64,000 bases of DNA from contig NZ_JAJMPA010000001.1 of NCBI RefSeq assembly GCF_020991475.1, forward strand, positions 2,852,001 to 2,916,000, written 5' to 3'. The stretch is from Pedobacter sp. MC2016-14 (GTDB taxonomy: Bacteria; Bacteroidota; Bacteroidia; Sphingobacteriales; Sphingobacteriaceae). Shown here in pieces: positions 52,604 through 62,866 of the stretch (positions are counted from its first letter, which is position 1; every line of letters begins with the position of its first letter). The notes below the pieces were generated by a model, which saw only the letters and a list, made by a program, of their open reading frames with translations, was not told where the DNA came from and made no database searches. A program made the position numbers and the translations under genes.

Positions 52604-52697
52604 TCCCGGCTCTGGAGAAAAAATATTTTTATTTTCATCTGCTACTTTTATCTGAGCTGCCGTTCTTATCCATATCCTTACGTAAAGCAAGAAGACT

Positions 52698-53837
52698 ATG
52701 GGTAAAAGAAAGGCAGGAATACTGCTAACCAAATATAATAAAGGAAGAGCATCCACTGAAGAAAAGGCAGTAGTAGAATCCTGGTTTTTAGACGAAACCA
52801 AGGAAAGGGCAGATTTACTGGGCACACCAGACTATATGCTACTGAAAGTAAAACTTTGGGCAGCTATTGAGCGAAGTAACGAGATTAGACCGGCAAAATT
52901 GTGGCCACGTATTGTAGCTGCCGCCTCTATTGTTTTAGTGTTTGCCGCTGGGTTCTATTTTGCAACAGTCGGAACAAAAAGTCAAATACAGACAAACAAG
53001 CAATATGTTGTTAATGATCTGAACCCGGGCAGTAGAAAAGCCATACTTACTCTCGGGAATGGTAAGAAAATAAATCTCAACGATGCAGCAAGAGGAGCGT
53101 TAGCCACAGAATCGGGTATAACAGTGGTTAAAAATGCTAATGGTGAACTTATTTACCGTGCAGCGCAAGAACCTGAAAAAAGCGTACCAATTTATAATAT
53201 GATAACCACGCCAAGAGGTGGAGAACATAAAGTCGTATTACCAGATCAAAGTATTGTGTGGTTGAATGCCGGATCATCGCTAAAATTCCCTGTTTCTTTT
53301 GTAAATACAGGGCTGAGGCATGTTGAGCTTCATGGTGAGGCTTATTTTGAGATAAAAAGAGATATTCATAAGCCGTTCATCGTTTCTACGGGTAAGGAGC
53401 AGATAGAGGTTTTAGGGACACATTTTAATGTCCATGCCTATGGCGATGAGGCTTTTAGCAAGACCACATTGTTGGAGGGGTCCATCAAGTTTACCGCAAA
53501 CCGCTATTCCAGGATTATGAAGCCTGGTCAAATGGCGACCAATGACTACAAGAACTTAAACATAAGCCTGGAGCATGTTGATGTAGAGGACGTGATGGCC
53601 TGGAAAAATGGCTACTTCATTTTTAATAATGAGGACATTAAAGAGATTATGAAAAAGCTTTCCCGTTGGTATGATTTTGTGCCTGTATACGAAGGAAATC
53701 TCGAAGGGCTAACTTTTCAAGGGAATTACTTGCGCTCCAGGAGCCTGGCCAATCTATTGAAGACGATTGAATTAACGAATAAAGTTCATTTTAAAATAGA
53801 GGAAAGGAGGGTAACCGTTACAGCAATAACTAAATAA
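52698..53837 (+). CDS. FecR-family anti-sigma factor
   Basis: A 379-residue single-pass protein. The N-terminal ~70 residues are the cytoplasmic anti-sigma part, a TM helix lies at about 76-95 (AAASIVLVFAAGFYFATV), and the periplasmic FecR domain includes TPRGGEHKVVLPDQSIVWLNAGSSL near 175 and VLGTHFNVHAY near 240, with the C-terminal DUF4974-like domain (YFIFNNEDIKEIMKKLSRWYD). It relays the SusC STN signal to the sigma factor 94 bp upstream. Confidence 0.92.
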   Translation: MGKRKAGILLTKYNKGRASTEEKAVVESWFLDETKERADLLGTPDYMLLKVKLWAAIERSNEIRPAKLWPRIVAAASIVLVFAAGFYFATVGTKSQIQTNKQYVVNDLNPGSRKAILTLGNGKKINLNDAARGALATESGITVVKNANGELIYRAAQEPEKSVPIYNMITTPRGGEHKVVLPDQSIVWLNAGSSLKFPVSFVNTGLRHVELHGEAYFEIKRDIHKPFIVSTGKEQIEVLGTHFNVHAYGDEAFSKTTLLEGSIKFTANRYSRIMKPGQMATNDYKNLNISLEHVDVEDVMAWKNGYFIFNNEDIKEIMKKLSRWYDFVPVYEGNLEGLTFQGNYLRSRSLANLLKTIELTNKVHFKIEERRVTVTAITK

Positions 53838-53919
53838 ATACCGGTTATCAAAAGAACCAGGAGTGTTTTGAGCCACCCCTGGTTACTCAGTATAACTACT
53901 GATAGAGGATAACAAATAA

Positions 53920-56900
53920 ATGATTGACAAACCAAATATAAATCCTTACCAAATGTATAAAAATTTTACTGCACTAATATGCGGAAAGCGATTTTGCTTT
54001 TCCTCCAGATTTCTCATTGCTATGAAACTTAACGTTGTGCTGATAATGATTGTTTTTTTGCAGGCGAACGCTGCTTCCTTTGCTCAAAAAGTAAATTTAA
54101 AGGTCGAAAATGCCACGATCAAAACTGTTTTTAATAAACTTACCGAACAAACCGGACAAACTTTTATGGCTGATGGCAGCCTGATTAAAAATCTGAAGCC
54201 CATTAGTTTAAATGTAACCAGGATGGAGTTGAAGGAGGTCCTGCACCGGTGCTTTGAAGGTCAAAATATCGAGCTTGTTTTTAATGCGACCTATAAAACG
54301 GTTGTGATAAGAAAAATAGATGAACCCCAAGTGCCGGCAAATAACATCATTAACGTCACGGGGAAGGTTACGGACGAGCAAAGGCAGGCCATGGCAGGTG
54401 TGAACATTACAGTTAAGGGCACTAAAATTACGGCAAAGAGCAATATTAATGGAATCTATAAAATCGTAATTCCGGATCAAAGCAACCCGGTGCTCCAATT
54501 TACATTTGTTGGTTACGAGCCCCTGGAAATGCCCGTCGCTGGTAAAAGTGTGCTGAATGTAAGCTTAAAGCTGCAAAATACAGGACTAAATGAGGTGTAC
54601 GTTATTGGTTATGGAACCACTACCCGAAAAGATCTTACGGGATCTGTTGCTAAGGTAAATATTAAAGATTTAGCTTTGGCGCCTGTAAAATCCTTTGATG
54701 ATGCACTTGCCGGACGGGTGGCAGGTGTAGAGGTAACCACCAACGATGGTCAGCCTGGTGCACCATCAAACATTGTGATCCGAGGGGCCAATTCCGTTAC
54801 CCAGGACAATTCCCCGTTGTACGTTATAGATGGCTTTCCGGTAACCAACCCAGACAATAACCTCATCAATAGCGCAGATATCGAATCCATCGATATTTTG
54901 AAAGATGCTTCTGCCACTGCAATTTATGGCTCCAGAGGTGCCAATGGGGTTATCATCATCACCACTAAACGTGGTAAAGTAGGCGAGCCGGTTTTAAATT
55001 ACGATGGATATTACGGCTTGCAAAAAGATGTAAACCGTCCAAAAATGATGGAGCCTTATGATTTTGTGAGGTACCAGATCGCCAACACACCAGCTACAGC
55101 CATCAATACTTACCTGACAATCCCTAACCGTACATTAGATAGCTACATTGGTGTAGCAGGTTTAGATTTGCAGGATGAACTGCTAAACACAGCTGGGATG
55201 CAAAGTCATAATTTGTCTGTAAGGGGCGGTTCCGATAAAACACAGTACTCGCTGTCTTTTGGATACCTTGATCAGAATGGAATGATGACCAATTCGGGCT
55301 TTAGTCGTTATCAAGGCAGGTTAGTACTTGATCAAACCGTAAACGACAGGTTTAAAATCGGCATTAATACCAATTTCAGCAATACGCGGACGTTTGGGAA
55401 TATTGTAAACGGGGGCGCCAACAGTGCTTCCATAAATTTGCTTTTTCAAGCATTGGGTTACAGGCCTACCTCTGGAGGTGCAAATGACGAGGATTTACTG
55501 AATTCTCTATATGACCCTACGATTGATGGAAATTTAAATGGCGATTATCGCATCAATCCGGTGTTATCGGCAAGAAATGAATTGAACAGGCGAACAGGCA
55601 ATAATTTGATCAGCAATGCCTACCTGCAGTATAAGATTTTACCTTCACTTACCTTAAAAGTAACCGGGGGCATGGACCTTAATTTCTTAAAGGCAGAGGG
55701 TTTTTATAATTCCCAAACGTCAACAGGAAACATCAGGTACAATTCTAAAGGGGTAAATGGAAGCGTTACCAACACAACAAACAGCAACTGGCTGAATGAA
55801 AATACGTTGACCTACACCAAGGTATTTAATAAAATCCATAACCTGAATGCCGTTGCGGGATTCACAGCGCAGAAGTTTAATACCTCAGCTTATGGATTAG
55901 TCGCGTCACAAATTCCAAATGAGTCGCTCGGAATTGACGGTCTGGATGAAGGCGCTACGCAAAGTCTGAATTCTACGAGTTCCAGAAGTACATTGTTGTC
56001 TTTTTTGGGGAGGGTAAATTATACTTATAGGTCCCGCTACATATTTACTTTATCCATGAGGAGAGATGGGTCTTCGAAATTTGCCCCTGGCCACAAATGG
56101 GGGGCATTTCCTTCCGGCGCCTTTGCCTGGAGATTAAAGCAGGAGTCTTTCCTTAAAAACATACAATCTATTTCTGATGCAAAATTGAGGCTGAGCTATG
56201 GTAAAACAGGTAACAACAGGGTAAGTGATTTTCCTTACCTCACCACGGTTAACCTGCCAATAATTTCCTATTACAATTTCAACAATGGAACCCCGGTCGC
56301 AGGTGTCAATCTGAATGCAGTGGGCAATGAAGATCTAAAATGGGAGACCACTGCGCAAACGGATATCGGTTTTGACTTAAGCTTGTTTAAGGAGCGTTTA
56401 TCAATGACAGTTGATGTGTATAGAAAGGTGACCTCAGACTTGCTGCTAAATGCCACACTTCCTTACCACCTTGGTTATGATACCGGCTTTAAAAATATAG
56501 GTAAAATGAAGAATGAGGGATTAGAAATTACGCTGAATACAGTAAACGTAAAAAGTACGGATTTTCAATGGAATTCTTCTTTCAACATTAGCTTCAACCG
56601 AAATCGTGTGCTGGGGTTAACGGAAAACCAAAAAGTTTTTCCAAGTACCGTAGCCTGGGACGCTTCCTTCGCAAATGCCTTGTATGTAGCGAAAGTTGGT
56701 GAGCCCGTTGCCCAGTTTTACGGTGCCATATGGGATGGTGTTTATCAATATGAAGACTTCGATAAATTCCCGGATGGCCGTTACCTGTTAAAAAGTAACC
56801 TGACTACAAACGGCAATCCAAGAGCTAACATATTGCCGGGCGATATTAAGTATAAGGATATTAATGGCGATCTGGTTGTGGATGCCAAGGATTTTACCAT

Positions 56901-57414
56901 TATTGGTCGTGCGATGCCAATTCACAGGGGTGGTTTTAGCAATAATTTTGTGTACAAGAAGTTTGGGCTAAATGTATTTTTTCAATGGTCTTATGGTAGT
57001 GAAATATTCAATGCAAACAAGCTTATTTTTGAAGGGAACGGCAGAGGGGTTGGTGCGCTAAACCAGTATGCCAGTTATGCCAGTTACTGGACGCCGGAGC
57101 AACCAAGTAGTACACTGTTCAGGCCAAATGGACAGGGCCCTACTTATTACTCAACCAGATTACTTGAGGACGGATCTTATCTGAAACTTAAGACCGTGAG
57201 TTTGAATTATAATTTTTCAAATGACTGGCTGAGCAAGCTGAAGATAAAAGGGTTAAAAGCATACATAACGGCACAAAACCTGTATACATGGACAGGTTAT
57301 TCGGGCCGGGACCCAGATGTCTCTACCAGGAACAGCGCGTTAACCCCCGGTTTTGACTGGTCATCTTACCCAACTCCCCGCACAATTGTAATTGGTTTAA
57401 ATGCAAACTTATAA
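53920..57414 (+). CDS. SusC/RagA-family TonB-dependent transporter with STN domain
   Basis: A 1164-residue outer-membrane glycan importer. A signal peptide ends near SFAQ (residue ~56); a start at 53953 ([11 protein letters not shown]) would look more usual, but AGAGGA precedes the 53920 ATG. Then come the STN signalling domain (~60-125), a carboxypeptidase-D regulatory-like domain (~145-225), the TonB box region [18 protein letters not shown] (near 226), the plug with VIDGFPV, and the beta-barrel to the end. The STN domain agrees with control by the adjacent FecR/sigma. Overlaps susD by 1 bp. Confidence 0.94.
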   Translation: MIDKPNINPYQMYKNFTALICGKRFCFSSRFLIAMKLNVVLIMIVFLQANAASFAQKVNLKVENATIKTVFNKLTEQTGQTFMADGSLIKNLKPISLNVTRMELKEVLHRCFEGQNIELVFNATYKTVVIRKIDEPQVPANNIINVTGKVTDEQRQAMAGVNITVKGTKITAKSNINGIYKIVIPDQSNPVLQFTFVGYEPLEMPVAGKSVLNVSLKLQNTGLNEVYVIGYGTTTRKDLTGSVAKVNIKDLALAPVKSFDDALAGRVAGVEVTTNDGQPGAPSNIVIRGANSVTQDNSPLYVIDGFPVTNPDNNLINSADIESIDILKDASATAIYGSRGANGVIIITTKRGKVGEPVLNYDGYYGLQKDVNRPKMMEPYDFVRYQIANTPATAINTYLTIPNRTLDSYIGVAGLDLQDELLNTAGMQSHNLSVRGGSDKTQYSLSFGYLDQNGMMTNSGFSRYQGRLVLDQTVNDRFKIGINTNFSNTRTFGNIVNGGANSASINLLFQALGYRPTSGGANDEDLLNSLYDPTIDGNLNGDYRINPVLSARNELNRRTGNNLISNAYLQYKILPSLTLKVTGGMDLNFLKAEGFYNSQTSTGNIRYNSKGVNGSVTNTTNSNWLNENTLTYTKVFNKIHNLNAVAGFTAQKFNTSAYGLVASQIPNESLGIDGLDEGATQSLNSTSSRSTLLSFLGRVNYTYRSRYIFTLSMRRDGSSKFAPGHKWGAFPSGAFAWRLKQESFLKNIQSISDAKLRLSYGKTGNNRVSDFPYLTTVNLPIISYYNFNNGTPVAGVNLNAVGNEDLKWETTAQTDIGFDLSLFKERLSMTVDVYRKVTSDLLLNATLPYHLGYDTGFKNIGKMKNEGLEITLNTVNVKSTDFQWNSSFNISFNRNRVLGLTENQKVFPSTVAWDASFANALYVAKVGEPVAQFYGAIWDGVYQYEDFDKFPDGRYLLKSNLTTNGNPRANILPGDIKYKDINGDLVVDAKDFTIIGRAMPIHRGGFSNNFVYKKFGLNVFFQWSYGSEIFNANKLIFEGNGRGVGALNQYASYASYWTPEQPSSTLFRPNGQGPTYYSTRLLEDGSYLKLKTVSLNYNFSNDWLSKLKIKGLKAYITAQNLYTWTGYSGRDPDVSTRNSALTPGFDWSSYPTPRTIVIGLNANL

Positions 57415-59261
57415 TGATAAATAAAATGAAGAAGTTATCAGTTTTATTTGCTGTAGTATTGTTGCTGGCACAAAGCTCCTGTAAAAAATTTTTAGATACC
57501 GAGCCAACAGATTTTTTAACTACCGCATCTTATTATACCACCGAGGATCAGCTTAATAAAGGGCTTATCGGTGTGTATGATTTTTTGGGACGCGCCGAGA
57601 CTTATGGCGAATATATGGTTTGGGAACTTAATTCTACCACAGACGAATCTCTACAAGCTACACCTACTACCACAACCATACGTTCTTACAATACAGATGC
57701 GGGCGATGCCATCGTAACGAGCTTCTGGCGTGCCCTCTATTTTGGTGTTCAGCGTGCCAATGTATTGCTGGCAAGTATAGATAAGCCGGAAATGGATGCG
57801 GGTAAGCGGGCTAAAATTAAAGGCGAAGCCTTGTTTTTAAGGGCTTACTATTATTTTTTACTCGTGTCTAACTTTGGAGATGTGCCCTTGGTACTTAGCC
57901 CTACAATTTCAACTGAAAACCCCAACATGGCCCGTACGCCGACGCAGGAAATTTATGCGAAGATACTCGATGACATGACTGAAGCAGAAGGACTGCTAAG
58001 GCTGCATGAACAGACCATTACCAAGCTTGGATTTAGTGGTCGGGTTAGCGTAACCGCAGTTCAGGGCATCCTTGCCCGGGTATGTTTAACCATGGCAGGA
58101 TACCCGCTAAGGGACGAAGCCAAATATAATGATGCGCTGGCTTGGGCAAAAAAAGTAGTGGCTTCTGGCGAACATGCCCTAAATCCGGATTACAGGCAGA
58201 TTTTTATCAATTACGCCCAGGATAAATACGACGTTAAAGAAAGTATTTGGGAGATAGAATTCTCTGGCAACGGCACCGGAATATACAATGAAACCGGGCG
58301 TATTGGAAACAATCTTGGTATCAAGACCAATAGCCTGGAGATTGGATATTGTTATGCATCGGCAAATGCAACTTATACGCTTTACAAGTCTTATGCGTCT
58401 GATTTAACAAGTCCTCTGCCCATCAAACCATCCCCTGACATAAGAAGGGACTGGAACTGTGCAAATTATAATTATTCAGGCCCCGGAGATACGTACATCG
58501 CAAATACGCAAGTATGGGCGTTGAATATTGGTAAGTGGCGGCGCGAGTACGAAATTCTTACACCAAAGAACAAAAATTTCACACCTCAAAATTTCGCGGT
58601 GCTGCGGTATTCAGATGTACTTTTAATGCTTGCCGAGGCAGAGTATTACGTAAATGGCGTTACGCCATTGGCGATAGATGCCGTAAACCAGGTTAGGCGC
58701 CGGGGGTATGGGAAAACGCTAAACGGGATCAACCTTAAATCCATTACCGTAAACACACAAGGTGCAGGTTACACTACCGCTCCTTTAGTGACAATTTCTG
58801 GAGGTGGGGGCAGTGGTGCCACTGCCGTTGCGACCGTAGCCGGGGGTAGGGTCACTTATGTAACGGTAACCAACCCTGGTGCAAATTACACGGGTCTTCC
58901 TACGGTAACACTTGGCGGTCCTGGCACCGGGGCTACAGTAACCCCTGCATTGACCACTTTAACGGATGCCGATCTGACTTCAGCGCAAACCGATCCTCCA
59001 GGAGCCTTTCTGGCGACAATTTACGGCGAGCGTTCAAGGGAACTGTGTTTTGAAGCTTTACGCCGAAACGATCTCATCCGCTGGAACATATTTATACCTA
59101 CGATGCGGGCCATGGCGGATGACATCAATAACAATGCACCAGCTGCCTATAAATTTCTTAATTATTCACCTACTATAGTTTCTGATCGTAACCTGCTCAT
59201 GCCAATTCCTACGCACGACATGAACGTAAATAAACTATTAATACAAAATACGGGATGGTAA
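57414..59261 (+). CDS. SusD/RagB-family glycan-binding lipoprotein with Gly-rich beta-repeat insertion
   Basis: A 615-residue surface lipoprotein (lipobox ending at Cys23; alternative start 57426) that caps SusC and binds the glycan. The TPR-like fold is evident ([24 protein letters not shown] near 140; [17 protein letters not shown] near 400; the C-terminal [17 protein letters not shown]). Between [11 protein letters not shown] and [10 protein letters not shown], at about residues 440-518, there is an insertion with two similar [41 protein letters not shown] units that is not part of the usual fold. Confidence 0.93.
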   Translation: MINKMKKLSVLFAVVLLLAQSSCKKFLDTEPTDFLTTASYYTTEDQLNKGLIGVYDFLGRAETYGEYMVWELNSTTDESLQATPTTTTIRSYNTDAGDAIVTSFWRALYFGVQRANVLLASIDKPEMDAGKRAKIKGEALFLRAYYYFLLVSNFGDVPLVLSPTISTENPNMARTPTQEIYAKILDDMTEAEGLLRLHEQTITKLGFSGRVSVTAVQGILARVCLTMAGYPLRDEAKYNDALAWAKKVVASGEHALNPDYRQIFINYAQDKYDVKESIWEIEFSGNGTGIYNETGRIGNNLGIKTNSLEIGYCYASANATYTLYKSYASDLTSPLPIKPSPDIRRDWNCANYNYSGPGDTYIANTQVWALNIGKWRREYEILTPKNKNFTPQNFAVLRYSDVLLMLAEAEYYVNGVTPLAIDAVNQVRRRGYGKTLNGINLKSITVNTQGAGYTTAPLVTISGGGGSGATAVATVAGGRVTYVTVTNPGANYTGLPTVTLGGPGTGATVTPALTTLTDADLTSAQTDPPGAFLATIYGERSRELCFEALRRNDLIRWNIFIPTMRAMADDINNNAPAAYKFLNYSPTIVSDRNLLMPIPTHDMNVNKLLIQNTGW

Positions 59262-60178
59262 CTCATAAAAACATCATGAAATTAATAGCGATTTTCCTGC
59301 TGGTTCCAGGTCTATTTTTGGCCAGTTGTAAAAAGATGAAGGTGGAGGCACCAGAATTTGAGATTACAACGGAAAAAACAACCTATAAGATCAATGAAAA
59401 AGTGAAATTTCTGTTCTCTGGAGAAACAGACCACATCGCTTTTTATTCCGGTGAACCGGGATTTTCATATGATAACAGAAACCGGATGTCGTCAAATGGT
59501 AAGCCAACACTGGATTTTACGTCTTTTATCCAGAATACAGGAGAAACAGGGACGCTGCGGTTGCTCTATTCGGTAGATTTTTCCGGAAATTATGATGCCC
59601 CGGGCATAAGCCAGGCAACCTGGACGGACATCACCAGCAGGGCGGCTTTGTCTTCCGGTGTGGATAGGTGGCCTTCTGGTGTGGTTGACCTTACTGACAT
59701 TTCCGCCTTGGGTAAACCCGTTTATTTTGCATTTAAATATGTGGGATACAATCATGCTACATTAAGACAGCCCACCTGGACAATTAGGACATTCAATCTA
59801 AACAATATCCTTACAGACGGAAAAACAGTTCCGTTGGCAACGATTGACAATGTGGGTTGGAAATCGGTAGATGTTAAAAACTCTACGGTATCCTGGATAA
59901 TTCCATTATTAACGGGACTAATCAGTATTAATGGGACGGGCGCAGGAAGCGTGAACGAGGACAACGAAGACTGGGTAGTCTCACGTGCCTTTGACCTTAA
60001 AAAAGCCACGCCGGATGTTCCGGTGTCGATCCAGGGCCTAACGAGTGCAGTACTTACAAACTATGAATACGCATTTACCAAACCTGGGAACTATACTGTA
60101 ACATTTGTGGCTTTTAATAGAAATGCCAGCGCAGAAATTTCCATTGTTAAACAAATTAATATAACCGTAACCCAATGA
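59255..60178 (+). CDS. DUF5017 lipoprotein, probable surface glycan-binding protein
   Basis: A 307-residue lipoprotein with lipobox FLASC (Cys25 from the 59255 start, Cys18 from an alternative start at 59276). [23 protein letters not shown] is a beta-sandwich (PKD/Ig-like) start, and the middle ([13 protein letters not shown]...[24 protein letters not shown]) fits DUF5017. Such proteins follow SusD in many PULs and are thought to bind the glycan at the cell surface. It overlaps susD by 7 bp and the next gene by 4 bp. Confidence 0.82.
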   Translation: MVTHKNIMKLIAIFLLVPGLFLASCKKMKVEAPEFEITTEKTTYKINEKVKFLFSGETDHIAFYSGEPGFSYDNRNRMSSNGKPTLDFTSFIQNTGETGTLRLLYSVDFSGNYDAPGISQATWTDITSRAALSSGVDRWPSGVVDLTDISALGKPVYFAFKYVGYNHATLRQPTWTIRTFNLNNILTDGKTVPLATIDNVGWKSVDVKNSTVSWIIPLLTGLISINGTGAGSVNEDNEDWVVSRAFDLKKATPDVPVSIQGLTSAVLTNYEYAFTKPGNYTVTFVAFNRNASAEISIVKQINITVTQ

Positions 60179-61458
60179 AGATGAAAATTAAACTTATGAA
60201 GTATGCATTCCTAATGGTTTGCAATTTAACAATAATCACAGTTGCAAATGCGCAAGATCCCCTAATTCCTTATTTAACAGGGAAGGCACCACGGATCGTT
60301 AAAGAGCTTGGCGATTCTGTTGCCGGTACAGTATCCGTTAAAAAAGTGGTGTATTACTCCAGGGATGGTAAAACTGCCGATGGTAAAGTTGTACCCTCAG
60401 AAATTTATGCCGTGATTGTGCGGCCAGTTAAGTCAGGAAATTATCCTGGTTTGCTGATTCTTCATGGAGGTAAGGGTTATGCAGAATTGCAAAAAGCAAT
60501 TGCATGGGCCAAACGTGGGTACGTGACAGTCGCCATAGACCTGCCTGGTATTGCCGATCCTTTACAAGTACCTAATTCTTCGGGTGCCTGGAAAGCTTTT
60601 CCTTACAATTCTCACCGTTTCAATGCACTTCCCGATATCACCTACAGTACGATATTTGATGGTGTAGTGGCTGGTTTACAAGGGTTTTACTTATTGCAGG
60701 CCCAGCCTGGTGTAATTAAAGATAAATTGGGTATTTCCGGAATTAGCTGGGGCGGATATACGACGACCATGCTGACCGCCTTGCTTAAAAACAAAGTGCA
60801 GGCTGCATTTTCTGTATATGGCTCGGGTTTTTATGATGAGGGGTCTGCCTTTGCAGGACAGCTTACCCTGGTTACCCCGGGAGAACGAGAAGAATGGCTA
60901 AAACAACTTGATGCAGGCAGACGAGTAAAAGATATTCAAAGCCCATATTTTATTGCCGCGGCATCTAATGATATCTTTTTCTATCCCCCAGCAATAACTG
61001 CGACTTTAAAAGCAGTGAAAAGCAAAACAGGTCACTTATTTGCACCCAATGCCAACCATTCAGCCCCTGTTCCCGGTGGAACCGCTGAGCCCGGACGAGC
61101 TGGATGGCTTAAAATGGAAGAGCCTTATTTTGATTATTATTTAAAAGGGGAGGGATCGCCCCTACCTGAAATATACGGACAGCAGTCGTCCATTGTTAAT
61201 GAAGATGTGAAAGTTAGATTTCAAGTTAAAAATGCGGTTAAACCAGCCTTAGCTTCTGTTTTTTATTGTATAGATCAGGAAAATTGGACCAAACATAAGT
61301 GGCTCAAAGCAGATGCGCAGTTGTTAGAAAATGGTTGGTATGAGGCGGTATTGCCAGGTGCGGCAGCGCAGGGATACTGGTATGTTTCTGTATCTGATAG
61401 CCGCCCCGTTACCACATCTACTTATATGTACCCAAGCAACAAACCTTTAAACAATTAG
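60175..61458 (+). CDS. Exported alpha/beta-hydrolase, acetyl-xylan-esterase-like
   Basis: A 427-residue exported protein (signal peptide to about VANAQ, residue 26). The alpha/beta-hydrolase core has GLLILHGGKGYAE near 95 (oxyanion side), nucleophile Ser191 in GISWGG, an acid in AASNDIFF near 264 and His in NANHSAP near 295. The C-terminal ~90 residues are a beta domain. It probably removes acyl groups such as acetate from the glycan so that the glycosidases can act. It overlaps DUF5017 by 4 bp (ATGA). Confidence 0.82.
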   Translation: MKMKIKLMKYAFLMVCNLTIITVANAQDPLIPYLTGKAPRIVKELGDSVAGTVSVKKVVYYSRDGKTADGKVVPSEIYAVIVRPVKSGNYPGLLILHGGKGYAELQKAIAWAKRGYVTVAIDLPGIADPLQVPNSSGAWKAFPYNSHRFNALPDITYSTIFDGVVAGLQGFYLLQAQPGVIKDKLGISGISWGGYTTTMLTALLKNKVQAAFSVYGSGFYDEGSAFAGQLTLVTPGEREEWLKQLDAGRRVKDIQSPYFIAAASNDIFFYPPAITATLKAVKSKTGHLFAPNANHSAPVPGGTAEPGRAGWLKMEEPYFDYYLKGEGSPLPEIYGQQSSIVNEDVKVRFQVKNAVKPALASVFYCIDQENWTKHKWLKADAQLLENGWYEAVLPGAAAQGYWYVSVSDSRPVTTSTYMYPSNKPLNN

Positions 61459-61470
61459 TATAGCCGTATC

Positions 61471-62865
61471 ATGATGAAATTATTTTATAAAGTTGCCTTG
61501 CTTTCTTGTTTTGTTATGGCTTCCTGCGCAGTAGTCCTTGCACAGGAAACGGAGGGTTATGATGGCGAAAAAACCTATCAGGCGCCTTCCGATCCACTGG
61601 TGAAGGAAAAAATTGCGCATTGGCAAGACCTAAAATTTGGACTTTTTATGCACTGGGGTACGTACAGTCAGTGGGGAATTGTGGAATCGTGGTCACTGTG
61701 TCCGGAAGACCGTAAGTTTACCCAACGTACAGGGCCAAATAGCGGCAAGTGGGCCGATTACAAGAAAAGCTATGAAAACCTGCAGACGACATTTAATCCT
61801 ACGGCCTTTAATCCGGAGGTATGGGCTAATGCAGCAAAAGATGCCGGAATGAAATATGTCGTTTTTACCACCAAACACCACGATGGGTTTTCCATGTTTG
61901 ATACTAAATATACAGATTATAGCATTACCAATGCGAAAACACCGTTTTCGAAAAATCCAAGAGCAAATGTTACCAAAGAGATCTTCAATGCCTTTGGGAA
62001 AAACAACTTTATGATTGGCGCGTACTTTTCAAAGCCAGACTGGCATTCGGAAGATTACTGGTGGTCTTACTTTCCGCCTAAGGACAGGACGGAGTCGTAT
62101 GACCGCAAAAAGTATCCCGACCGCTGGAAGCGTTTTACCGATTTTACCTTTAACCAGGTGCAAGAGCTGATGACGGGTTACGGGAAGGTAGACCTGTTGT
62201 GGTTTGACGGCGACTGGGCGAAAATGGACATGACTCCAATTGTAACCATGGCACGGAAAGAGCAACCGGGCATTATTGTGGTAGACAGGCATGGCAAGCC
62301 GGAGTACGTAAATTACACCACTCCTGAACAAAAGGTGCCGGCGAAGTTTATGCCACACCCTTGGGAAACCTGTATCACCATGGGCAAGCACTGGTCCTTT
62401 CAACAGGATGACCAGTTTAAGCCTGTAAAAACACTTGTGCAGTTGCTGGTAGACGTGGTCGCCAAAAATGGTAACCTGCTGCTAAACATTGGTCCGGGCC
62501 CTGACGGGCAGTGGCACAAAGTTGCTACAGAACGGCTGGCCGAAATAGGTAAGTGGATGAGGGTAAACGGGGAATCGATTTATGGCACTAAACCTTTTGC
62601 CCCTTATAGAGAAGCACAATGGGCATTTACTAAAAATGCAAGTTCCCGTTATCTTTCTTATTTGCCGGCAGACAATGAAAAGGATTTGCCTGCAAAACTA
62701 CTGGTACCCCTAAAAGACTCGAGTTCTAAAACAACGGTTAAGTTATTGGGAACTGAAAAGAAGTTGGTGTGGACAAAAACCGAAAATGGTATTGAGGTAA
62801 GTATTCCTCCGGCCATCGTTAAACAGCTTTCCAATCAGCCAGTATGGGTATTTAAAGTAATTTAA
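61471..62865 (+). CDS. GH29 alpha-L-fucosidase
   Basis: A 464-residue exported (signal peptide to about VLAQE, residue 26) family 29 glycoside hydrolase. WQDLKFGLFMHWGTYSQWG near 50, the HHDGFSMFDTKYTDY motif near 137 and nucleophile Asp246 in LLWFDGDW match the retaining alpha-L-fucosidases. The acid/base glutamate is not conserved in position and is left unassigned. It liberates L-fucose, the substrate of the 28-37 kb cluster. It is 12 bp after the esterase gene. Confidence 0.93.
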   Translation: MMKLFYKVALLSCFVMASCAVVLAQETEGYDGEKTYQAPSDPLVKEKIAHWQDLKFGLFMHWGTYSQWGIVESWSLCPEDRKFTQRTGPNSGKWADYKKSYENLQTTFNPTAFNPEVWANAAKDAGMKYVVFTTKHHDGFSMFDTKYTDYSITNAKTPFSKNPRANVTKEIFNAFGKNNFMIGAYFSKPDWHSEDYWWSYFPPKDRTESYDRKKYPDRWKRFTDFTFNQVQELMTGYGKVDLLWFDGDWAKMDMTPIVTMARKEQPGIIVVDRHGKPEYVNYTTPEQKVPAKFMPHPWETCITMGKHWSFQQDDQFKPVKTLVQLLVDVVAKNGNLLLNIGPGPDGQWHKVATERLAEIGKWMRVNGESIYGTKPFAPYREAQWAFTKNASSRYLSYLPADNEKDLPAKLLVPLKDSSSKTTVKLLGTEKKLVWTKTENGIEVSIPPAIVKQLSNQPVWVFKVI

Positions 62866-62866
62866 T

